Both the position numbers and the translations under genes were made by a program. Below are positions 1 through 5,615 of a stretch of 5,810 nucleotides of DNA, piece after piece (the first letter of the stretch is position 1; each line of letters begins with the position of its first letter). Below the pieces are notes generated by a model. That model saw only the letters and a list, made by a program, of their open reading frames with translations, made no database searches and had not been told where the DNA came from. This stretch comes from Synergistaceae bacterium (GTDB lineage Bacteria; Synergistota; Synergistia; Synergistales; Synergistaceae): assembly GCA_030539135.1 (NCBI GenBank), contig JAUNSQ010000102.1:1-5810 (forward strand), given 5' to 3'.

Positions 1-1193
1 AGAAGATACTGACCTCGCTATCAGAACTTGAAGAAAGGTGGAACAGGCCGTCTACGCTTGAGGACGACCATTCTATCATCGAGGAACGCGAGCGTTTGCG
101 CGCTGAAGTAGCCGTCGCGGTGGAGAAGATACGCTCAAAGTTTGCGATAATGGAACGCATAAGCGCTGATATCCGAGCTGAGGAACGCCGAATCAGCGAC
201 ATGGACGAGGAGCTCTCCGTGCTTGATCAGAATTGTGTGCGCGACCGCGCGAATTTGGCCCATGTCGGCAAGTCCTGCCTTGAGATATCTCAGCAGCGAA
301 AGAGGCTGAGCGCCGAGATGGACAGTATCGTGGAGGGCTATTCCACGCTTGAAAACAGGCGCGAGTATTTGAGGAAGCGCGTCGCCGCCGCGGAGGCGAG
401 ATGGCGTTCCGCCGACGATAAACTTTCTAGGACGAAGGATAAGCGCGACGAGACAGAACGCGAACTCACTGAGCTTATTAACACATGGGAGATACAGTAT
501 CCATATCCGGGCAAGGAAGCTCTCCCTGAAGACGTCGACCTAGAAGAACTGCGCAGGACGATACGCGACGGAGACAGAAAGATAAAGATGTTTGGCGAGG
601 TGAATATGGGGGTGCTGTCCGAGGACCAGCGTCTCAAAGACAGACTAGCGTTCCTTGGCGAAAACCTCGACGATGTACGCTCCAGCGCGGCTGAACTTGA
701 AAAGTTGATAACAAACACCGACAGACAGGCGCATAAGGTCTTTACGGACGCGCTGCAGGAGGTAGACGGTCGTTTCTGTTCTCTCTTCCAGCGGCTTTTT
801 GGCGGCGGAGAGGCTCACCTTGAGATGACCGATGGAGAGACGATATGGGACACAGGCGTCGACGTCGTCGCCAGACCGCCGGGGAAGCACCCGCAAAGTC
901 TCACCCAGCTTTCGGGCGGGGAAAAGTCGCTCGCGGCCATATCGCTGCTCTTCGCGTCCATGGAAGTCGCCGAATGTCCTCTTGCCGTGCTTGATGAAGT
1001 CGACGCGGCGCTTGATGAATTTAACCTGAGGAGATTTTCGGAGCTGGCAAAAGAATATGCTAAAAATCGCCAGATACTTGCCATGACGCACAGACGCCTT
1101 ACAATGGAACGCGCGGACGTCCTTTATGGCGTCACGCTTTCGGAGCCGGGGCTGTCGCAGGTAATCGGCGTAAAAATGGAGGATTGGGCTTAA
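1..1193 (+). CDS. smc: Chromosome segregation ATPase SMC, C-terminal part (5' end outside window)
   Basis: This is the C-terminal third of the bacterial SMC protein, the ATP-driven core of the condensin-like complex (with ScpA and ScpB) that organises and separates sister chromosomes on the nucleoid. The reading frame is open from base 3, so the gene enters from the left; about 396 residues are visible of the usual 1150-1190. The first half is charged, heptad-like coiled coil rich in Glu, Arg and Leu. It is followed by the conserved segment containing GEVNMGVLSE (near 594-623), which joins the coiled coil to the head domain. The head carries the ABC signature LSGGEKS (909-929), the Walker B stretch LAVLDEVD (981-1004, catalytic Glu at 996-998) and the switch-histidine motif MTHRR (His at 1089-1091). 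The end, ADVLYGVTLSEPG and onward, is typical of bacterial SMC rather than Rad50 or RecN. All head residues expected in this half are present. A TTG at 96 is internal and not the start. The stop TAA (1191-1193) shares its last base with the next gene's ATG. Confidence 0.95.
   Translation, partial: KILTSLSELEERWNRPSTLEDDHSIIEERERLRAEVAVAVEKIRSKFAIMERISADIRAEERRISDMDEELSVLDQNCVRDRANLAHVGKSCLEISQQRKRLSAEMDSIVEGYSTLENRREYLRKRVAAAEARWRSADDKLSRTKDKRDETERELTELINTWEIQYPYPGKEALPEDVDLEELRRTIRDGDRKIKMFGEVNMGVLSEDQRLKDRLAFLGENLDDVRSSAAELEKLITNTDRQAHKVFTDALQEVDGRFCSLFQRLFGGGEAHLEMTDGETIWDTGVDVVARPPGKHPQSLTQLSGGEKSLAAISLLFASMEVAECPLAVLDEVDAALDEFNLRRFSELAKEYAKNRQILAMTHRRLTMERADVLYGVTLSEPGLSQVIGVKMEDWA
1178..1182 (+). 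promoter_or_regulatory. Ribosome binding site of the TrmN6-like gene
   Basis: GGAGG lies inside the smc 3' end, 10 bases before the ATG at 1193. It decides the start: an in-frame TTG at 1184 would be only one base from this site, too close for initiation. Its position inside smc, together with the TAATG overlap, suggests that ribosomes finishing smc help start the next gene. Confidence 0.7.
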
Positions 1194-1921
1194 TGTCCAA
1201 TAAGAGGGAAGATTTTCTCAACGGAATACTGAAAATCGAACAGCCGGATGAGAGTATGGGGCTGAGGGTAAACCTTGACACCGTCCTGCTCTCGTATTTT
1301 AGCGAGCCGCGCAAAAACGAGCGCATACTTGAGCTTGGCTGCGCGCATGGCGCCATATCCCTGATACTCGCGTACAGAGGTTTTAACGTCGTTGGTTTGG
1401 ATATCCAGCGGCTGCTCATAGAGATGGCCAAGAGAAACGCTTTGTATAACGGGTTGGAGGCAAAGACTGAATTCATAGCGGGCGACCTTAGAGAATATAA
1501 GAAGCTATGGCCCGCACAGAGTTTTGACAGGATAGTCGTCAATCCGCCGTATGACGTCCCTGAGAACAGCAGAGTAAGCCCTTCGAGCCCTGTGGCAGTA
1601 GCGTTGCAGGGTACCGAGTGCGCTTTAGAGGATATCGTGCTGGCGTCTAAATACCTTCTGAAAAATAAGGGACACCTTGAGATGGTAATTCGAGCCAATA
1701 GGATCGGAGAGCTTCTGGCTCTGCTTGACGAACATAACATATCTCCCAAAGAGATGCGTCCCGTTTATTCAAAGCCAAACATGGACGCGTTTATTGTCCT
1801 CGTAAGGGCAATGAGGGCCGCTGGCCCCAGCGTAAGGGTGTTGCCTCCGTTTTTCGTGAAAGACGAGAACGGCGACGATACGCTGGAATTGTTGAGCGCT
1901 TACAAGGCAGGTAAATACTGA
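1193..1921 (+). CDS. trmN6: TrmN6/YabB-family adenine-N6 methyltransferase (likely tRNA A37)
   Basis: This is a 242-residue SAM-dependent methyltransferase of the COG4123 group, which includes E. coli YfiC/TrmN6 (m6A37 of tRNA1-Val) and B. subtilis YabB. The N-terminal LRVNLDTVLLSYF (24-36) corresponds to the family's typical DAVLLA-type segment. The SAM-binding motif I is ELGCAHGAISL (47-57), followed by an acidic residue after strand 2 (Asp70 in GLDIQ). The catalytic motif NPPY is at 117-120; it is the amino-methylase signature for adenine N6 or similar exocyclic amines. Motif I has Ala51 where Gly is usual. The length fits the family. ATG 1193 is chosen because it has a spaced GGAGG and a one-base overlap with the smc stop. 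The next gene is rsmI, as in the B. subtilis yabB-yazA-yabC order, but without a yazA (GIY-YIG) gene between. The exact tRNA target outside Gammaproteobacteria is inferred; the family assignment is firmer than the substrate. Confidence 0.82.
   Translation: MSNKREDFLNGILKIEQPDESMGLRVNLDTVLLSYFSEPRKNERILELGCAHGAISLILAYRGFNVVGLDIQRLLIEMAKRNALYNGLEAKTEFIAGDLREYKKLWPAQSFDRIVVNPPYDVPENSRVSPSSPVAVALQGTECALEDIVLASKYLLKNKGHLEMVIRANRIGELLALLDEHNISPKEMRPVYSKPNMDAFIVLVRAMRAAGPSVRVLPPFFVKDENGDDTLELLSAYKAGKY
1904..1912 (+). promoter_or_regulatory. Ribosome binding site of rsmI
   Basis: AAGGCAGGT, a purine-rich partial Shine-Dalgarno match, ends 8 bases before the rsmI ATG and lies within the last codons of the upstream methyltransferase. 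It is weaker than the metG site, which fits coupled translation through the TGATG stop/start overlap. Confidence 0.5.
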
Positions 1922-2757
1922 TGCCGCTTGTAATAGTCCCGACGCCCATCGGAAATCTGGAGGATATGACGCTGCGCGGGATAAGCGTCCTGCAAAGCGC
2001 GGACATAATAGCGTGCGAGGACACGAGGCATACTTTACAACTCCTCAACCATTTTAAAATCAAAAAGCCCCTGATATCATGCCACGAACACAACGAGGCC
2101 GCGCGGATAGAGACCCTGATGAAGCGGATAGAGAACGGCGAGACGGTCGCGCTTGTTTCCGACGCTGGCACCCCGGGACTATCCGACCCCGGCGGGGTTA
2201 TAATAAAGGCTGCGATCGAAAGAGGTTTGCCGTATGACGTTCTCCCCGGAGCAAACGCGCTATTGCCGGCCCTGTTGCTTTCAGGGATGGATATGGAGTC
2301 GTTTATGTTCGTTGGGTTCCTCAAGGGTAAGGCGGAGGAGAAGAGGCGGCGTCTGCGCGAGGTTTCGGATGTAAAAGAGCCGTTGGTGTTTTATGTCTCT
2401 CCCCACAAACTGCTCCGTGAACTTGAGATAATGGGCGAGCTGCTTGGAGATAGGGAGGCCGCGTTAGTCCGCGAGATAAGCAAGATACATCAGGAGTCGA
2501 TACGTGGCACGCTTTTGAGCTTTAAAGACATCCTGACGGAAGATAAGTTGCGCGGAGAATATGTCTGCGTAGTGAGCGGCAAGCCCGTCGACCAGAATAT
2601 ATGCGGCGAATTGGAATGGATGGGCGAAGCCGACATGATGCTGGGTATGGATAAGTCTGTAAAAGATATTGCAAACTTGCTTTCAATAAAGTATTGTATC
2701 CAACGGAACAGAATAAAACGGTATCTCATTGAAAAAGATGCCGAGGAGGTCAAATAA
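1921..2757 (+). CDS. rsmI: 16S rRNA (cytidine1402-2'-O)-methyltransferase RsmI
   Basis: RsmI is a cytoplasmic enzyme that 2'-O-methylates C1402 of 16S rRNA; with RsmH (N4 methylation) it makes m4Cm1402 in the ribosomal P site. The 278-residue length matches the family. It has the tetrapyrrole-methylase fold motifs in order: PIGN (9-12), CEDTR (32-36), the loop VSDAGTPGLSDPG (79-91), LPGANA (108-113), and VREISKIHQESIRGT (183-197). The tail KSVKDIANLL...IKRYLIE (245-271) resembles the small helical/HTH domain found at the C-terminus of many RsmI proteins. One oddity is Val159 in FYVSPHK, where family members normally have FYE(S/A)PHR. The start ATG shares one base with the upstream TGA (TGATG). 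Translation ends in tandem TAA TAA codons (2755-2760), and the metG ribosome binding site is embedded in the last codons. Methylases of the cobalamin/siroheme branch share the fold but lack this motif set. Confidence 0.95.
   Translation: MPLVIVPTPIGNLEDMTLRGISVLQSADIIACEDTRHTLQLLNHFKIKKPLISCHEHNEAARIETLMKRIENGETVALVSDAGTPGLSDPGGVIIKAAIERGLPYDVLPGANALLPALLLSGMDMESFMFVGFLKGKAEEKRRRLREVSDVKEPLVFYVSPHKLLRELEIMGELLGDREAALVREISKIHQESIRGTLLSFKDILTEDKLRGEYVCVVSGKPVDQNICGELEWMGEADMMLGMDKSVKDIANLLSIKYCIQRNRIKRYLIEKDAEEVK
2743..2750 (+). promoter_or_regulatory. Strong ribosome binding site of metG
   Basis: GAGGAGGT is a near-perfect Shine-Dalgarno sequence lying within the rsmI 3' end, 11 bases before ATG 2762. 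It decides the metG start: in-frame TTG 2729 and ATG 2738 lie upstream of or directly against this site, and would add a basic extension not usual for MetRS. Confidence 0.85.
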
Positions 2758-2761
2758 TAAA

Positions 2762-4720
2762 ATGTCTCAGAATAATTTTTATATCACGACGCCGATATAT
2801 TACGTCAACGACGTGCCTCATATCGGCCATGCCTACACGACGATAGCGGCGGATACCCTGTCTCGCTGGCATAAATCGGGCGGGGACAAGACATGGTTCC
2901 TAACGGGCACCGACGAACACGGGCAGAAGATACAGACCGCGGCGGAGAAGAGAAATATAACGCCGAAGCAGCTTTGCGACGAAGTCGTACAGAACTTCCA
3001 GAAACTCTGGAAAGTCCTTGATATCAAGAACGACGATTTTATCCGCACGACGGAAGAACGCCACGAAAAGGTCGTACAGGAAGTTTTCAGACGCCTGCTC
3101 GCCAATGGCGACGTGTATAAAGGCGAGTATGAAGGATGGTACTGTGTTCCGTGCGAGACCTACGTTCCAGAGGCGCAGATGGGTGAGGGACAGACATGCC
3201 CTGACTGTCACCGTCCATTGACGAAGATGACGGAGGAGACATATTTCTTTAAACTCTCAAAATACGCGGAGCCGTTGTTGAAGTTTTATGAGGAACACCC
3301 GGACGCGGTGATGCCCAAGTCGCGTTATAACGAAATTGTTAGTTTTATAAAGAGCGGTCTTCGCGACCAGTCCATATCGCGCACCACACTCAGCTGGGGA
3401 ATTCCTCTTCCCGGAGACGAGAAACATGTCATATACGTATGGTTCGACGCTCTTATCAACTATCTTTCGGCGCTCGATTTTCCACGCGATGGTGGAAAGT
3501 GGGAGACGTTCTGGCCCGCCGTTCACCACCTTGTCGGCAAGGATATCATAAGGTTCCACTGCGTTATCTGGCCTGCTATGTTGATGGCCTTGGGAGTCAA
3601 CCCGCCCGTAAAAGTCTTTGCTCATGGCTGGTGGACAGTCGACGGAGAAAAGATGTCGAAGTCAGTCGGCAACGTGGTAGACCCGTTTGAGATGGCTGAA
3701 AGATACGGTGTCGACCCGTTCCGCTACTTCCTGCTTCGCGAAGTCCCGTTCGGCAACGACGGAGATTTTTCAGAGCTGGCGTTCGTTCAGCGCATAAATT
3801 CTGATTTGGCCAACGACCTTGGCAACCTCCTTTCAAGGACTTTGCAGATGATAGATAAGTACCGCGGCGGAGTAGTCCCAGCTAAATATGTCAAGACGCA
3901 GATCGAGGACGACGTGGAGGCTATGGCGAGCAAAACCGTAGAGGAAATGACAGACCTTCTCGACCGTTTCGCGTTTGACGAGGCCCTAAAGACCCTCTGG
4001 GCGTTTATCAGCCGCTCCAATAAATATATAGACGAGACCGAGCCTTGGAAGCTCGGCAAGGCCGGAGATATCGACAGGCTAGACGCAGTGTTGAGAACTC
4101 TCTGGGAGTCGCTTAGGCTGTCCGCTGTCCTGCTCGCGCCGTTTATGCCGGATACGGCGAGCCGTATCTGGGAGCAGCTTGGCTTGCCCGGCGACCCGCT
4201 TGGATTTGGCCGTGCTAACTGGGAATGGGGAAAGCTTGATACAGAGATAACAGTAAAGAAGGGCGACATCCTCTACCCGCGCATAGATATCGAGAAGTGG
4301 AAGGCCGAAAGGGCGGAACGCGACGCGGCGAAGAAACAAAAAACAGCTCCCGTCGCCGCCTCCGCCGAAGTTGAGCATAAGCCCGAGATAGAGATAGACG
4401 ATTTCAAGAAGATAGAGCTCAGGGTCGCACTCGTCGAGGACGTTGAAATAGTCCCCAAGGCCGACAGGCTGTATGTCCTGCACCTTGACCTAGGATACGA
4501 AAAGAGAACGATAGTCTCAAGCATTCGTGAATTCTACAAGCCGGAGGAACTCAAGGGCAAAAAGATAATAGTGATATGCAACCTCAAACCTGCGAAATTC
4601 CGCGGAATACCGAGCGCTGGAATGCTCTTGGCTGCCGAGGGTAAATCGGCGGACAAAGAGAACGTCGTCCTGCTCACTCTGATGGACGACTCCATCCCTG
4701 CTGGCAGCATCGTTGGATAA
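2762..4720 (+). CDS. metG: Methionyl-tRNA synthetase with C-terminal tRNA-binding domain
   Basis: This class I synthetase charges tRNA-Met and initiator tRNA with methionine in the cytoplasm; it is essential. The 652-residue protein begins with the Rossmann catalytic core: ITTPIYYVNDVPHIGHAY (8-25) contains the HIGH motif (20-23), and KMSKS is at 297-301. The inserted connective domain has one zinc knuckle, CVPC and CPDC (Cys128, 131, 146, 149), as in single-knuckle MetRS forms rather than the two-knuckle E. coli form. The helical anticodon-binding domain includes NKYIDETEPWKL (420-431), and a family-typical FMPDTASRIWEQLG segment is at 461-474. A charged, Lys/Ala-rich linker (about 513-540) leads to an EMAP/Trbp111-like OB-fold domain (about 545-652) with DFKKIELRVA and NLKPAKFRGIPSAGMLLAA; this domain dimerises and binds tRNA in homologues. 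The start is ATG 2762, 4 bases after rsmI, with a strong ribosome binding site. No frameshift or missing key residue is seen. A strong intrinsic terminator follows 40 bases after the stop. Confidence 0.97.
   Translation: MSQNNFYITTPIYYVNDVPHIGHAYTTIAADTLSRWHKSGGDKTWFLTGTDEHGQKIQTAAEKRNITPKQLCDEVVQNFQKLWKVLDIKNDDFIRTTEERHEKVVQEVFRRLLANGDVYKGEYEGWYCVPCETYVPEAQMGEGQTCPDCHRPLTKMTEETYFFKLSKYAEPLLKFYEEHPDAVMPKSRYNEIVSFIKSGLRDQSISRTTLSWGIPLPGDEKHVIYVWFDALINYLSALDFPRDGGKWETFWPAVHHLVGKDIIRFHCVIWPAMLMALGVNPPVKVFAHGWWTVDGEKMSKSVGNVVDPFEMAERYGVDPFRYFLLREVPFGNDGDFSELAFVQRINSDLANDLGNLLSRTLQMIDKYRGGVVPAKYVKTQIEDDVEAMASKTVEEMTDLLDRFAFDEALKTLWAFISRSNKYIDETEPWKLGKAGDIDRLDAVLRTLWESLRLSAVLLAPFMPDTASRIWEQLGLPGDPLGFGRANWEWGKLDTEITVKKGDILYPRIDIEKWKAERAERDAAKKQKTAPVAASAEVEHKPEIEIDDFKKIELRVALVEDVEIVPKADRLYVLHLDLGYEKRTIVSSIREFYKPEELKGKKIIVICNLKPAKFRGIPSAGMLLAAEGKSADKENVVLLTLMDDSIPAGSIVG
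4148..4171 (+). repeat. Strong inverted repeat (hairpin) inside metG
   Basis: A perfect 8-base inverted repeat, GATACGGC (4151-4158) and GCCGTATC (4161-4168), is separated by only GA. It extends outward by one G-T and two C-G pairs to 4148 and 4171. In RNA this gives a stem of about 10 pairs with a CGAG tetraloop. No T-run follows, so it is not a terminator. It encodes PDTASRIW, a stretch constrained by the MetRS family, so it may be incidental. Confidence 0.6.
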
Positions 4721-4760
4721 CTCGGAATAATCGCCGCAGCACACGGTAATGAAATGACGC

Positions 4761-4786
4761 AAAGGCGGGCAAAGCCCGCCTTTTTT
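4761..4786 (+). terminator. Intrinsic (Rho-independent) terminator after metG
   Basis: The stem GGCGGGC (4764-4770) pairs perfectly with GCCCGCC (4774-4780) around an AAA loop, followed by six T (4781-4786). Flanking AAA/TTT could extend the stem by three pairs. This is a textbook terminator on the + strand. On the other strand only three T follow the stem, so it is probably one-directional. It ends the smc-trmN6-rsmI-metG transcript. Confidence 0.92.
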
Positions 4787-4793
4787 GAAAGGA
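4787..4793 (+). promoter_or_regulatory. Ribosome binding site of tatD
   Basis: GAAAGGA ends 6 bases before ATG 4800 and begins immediately after the terminator T-run. It supports ATG 4800 over the in-frame TTG at 4785, which lies inside the T-run itself. Confidence 0.65.
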
Positions 4794-4799
4794 ACGCAA

Positions 4800-5615
4800 A
4801 TGTATTTGATAGACGCGCATTGTCACCTGAACAAAGAATATTTTCCAGAGGGCTTGGAGGCCACTTTCAAGAACGCGCTTAACAACGACGTCAAGATGAT
4901 GATATTCGCCTCGTCTGACGTAACGTCCAGCCGCGAGGCCGCGGAGCTTGCGGAGAAACAGACTTCCGACCTGTCTGTGTTCGCGCTTGTCGGCGTGCAT
5001 CCTCACGAAGCGGAGAAGGTATCTGAAAATTACATATCTGATATACGCGCGATGTTCAGGCGAAAACGAGTCGTTGCCGTCGGTGAGATAGGGCTTGATT
5101 ATTTTTACGATTTTTCTCCAAGGGATATCCAGCGCAATGTCTTTCGCAAGCAGATAGAGCTTGCTAAGGAGATAAAGAAGCCGATAATCATGCACATTCG
5201 CGACTCTGCGGATAGAAACACAGGCAACGCCAACGCTGAGACGATAGAGATACTGCACGAGACGAACGCAGGGGAAGTCGGAGGTGTTGTGCATTGTTTT
5301 TCCGGCGACATGCAGAACATGAAAGACGCTCTCGACATGGGGTTTTATATCTCGTTCGCAGGGCCGCTCACATTCCCTAGAAACACCGCGCTTAGAGAGA
5401 TAGCGGCGGAAGTGCCTCTCGATAGGATAATGTGCGAGACGGACTCCCCATATCTCGCGCCGCAGGGATTTCGAGGGAAGCCGAACGAACCTGCCCATGT
5501 GAGGCAGGTCTACGAGCTTGTCACTATGCTCAAGGGGATAACTCTTGAAGAACTTGCGGAACACGTCAGGGAGAACGTATATAACGCGTTTAAGTTAGGT
5601 GAAGCGAATGTTTGA
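4800..5615 (+). CDS. tatD: TatD-family metal-dependent hydrolase (DNase)
   Basis: This 271-residue amidohydrolase-fold protein belongs to the TatD/YcfH/YabD family of cytoplasmic, divalent-metal-dependent nucleases; E. coli TatD has 3'-5' exonuclease activity linked to DNA repair and DNA degradation. The full set of expected metal ligands is visible: the N-terminal DAHCHL (His7, His9), GEIGLD (Glu96), IIMHIRDS (His132), VVHCFSGD (His165) and CETDSPYLAP (Asp215). VGVHPHE (64-70) and the RGKPNEPAHV segment (225-234) are also family hallmarks. Length is normal. In B. subtilis the orthologue yabD also follows the methionyl-tRNA synthetase gene, so this is a conserved position rather than a chance neighbour. 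A strong terminator separates it from metG, and its last 8 bases overlap tgt in another frame, pointing to co-expression with tgt. The precise substrate (DNA repair, or D-aminoacyl-tRNA deacylase as suggested for some members) cannot be read from sequence. Confidence 0.95.
   Translation: MYLIDAHCHLNKEYFPEGLEATFKNALNNDVKMMIFASSDVTSSREAAELAEKQTSDLSVFALVGVHPHEAEKVSENYISDIRAMFRRKRVVAVGEIGLDYFYDFSPRDIQRNVFRKQIELAKEIKKPIIMHIRDSADRNTGNANAETIEILHETNAGEVGGVVHCFSGDMQNMKDALDMGFYISFAGPLTFPRNTALREIAAEVPLDRIMCETDSPYLAPQGFRGKPNEPAHVRQVYELVTMLKGITLEELAEHVRENVYNAFKLGEANV
5597..5602 (+). promoter_or_regulatory. Ribosome binding site of tgt
   Basis: AGGTGA lies within the tatD 3' end, 5 bases before ATG 5608. 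It supports that start and implies translational coupling of tgt to tatD. Confidence 0.6.

Larger units (their letters stand above)
4721..4799 (+). other. metG-tatD intergenic region
   Basis: This is the only intergenic gap longer than a few bases. It holds the terminator (4761-4786) and the tatD ribosome binding site (4787-4793). I see no convincing promoter. The best pairing is TCGGAA (4722-4727) and GGTAAT (4745-4750) with a 17-base spacer, but both boxes are poor matches, and a transcript starting there would still have to pass the terminator. There is no tRNA, riboswitch or T-box; a T-box would in any case be expected upstream of metG, where there is no room for one. Confidence 0.6.

Noticed and set aside
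855..872. Near-palindrome GGCGTCGACGTCGTCGCC in smc, one mismatch
   Set aside because: It arises from GAC/GTC codons for an Asp-Val-Val stretch; there is no second copy or promoter context to suggest an operator or a parS-like site.
338..1091. Open - strand frames opposite smc, Ser/Arg-rich
   Set aside because: They are complements of the SMC coiled coil and head codons, of low complexity and without motifs.
2729..2761. Upstream in-frame starts for metG (TTG 2729, ATG 2738)
   Set aside because: The strong GAGGAGGT at 2743-2750 sits downstream of both; ATG 2762 has the right spacing and gives the normal MetRS N-terminus.
4722..4750. Possible promoter TCGGAA / GGTAAT with 17-base spacing
   Set aside because: Only 3 of 6 and 4 of 6 consensus matches, and its transcript would run straight into the terminator; not strong enough to annotate.
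4785..4799. TTG 4785 as tatD start
   Set aside because: It lies in the terminator T-run and precedes the ribosome binding site; ATG 4800 gives the usual short N-terminus before the HxH motif.
5489..5509. Seven-pair inverted repeat ACCTGCC/GGCAGGT with a 7-base loop inside tatD
   Set aside because: No T-run follows, it lies in the conserved TatD NEPAHVRQV coding segment, and stems of this size are expected by chance.
4674..5564. A 296-codon open frame on the - strand, longer than tatD itself
   Set aside because: It lies fully antisense to tatD and the metG end, crosses the terminator hairpin, is rich in Arg/Tyr/His/Val as expected from the complement of this codon usage, and shows no recognisable motif. 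The + strand frame has the full TatD ligand set.
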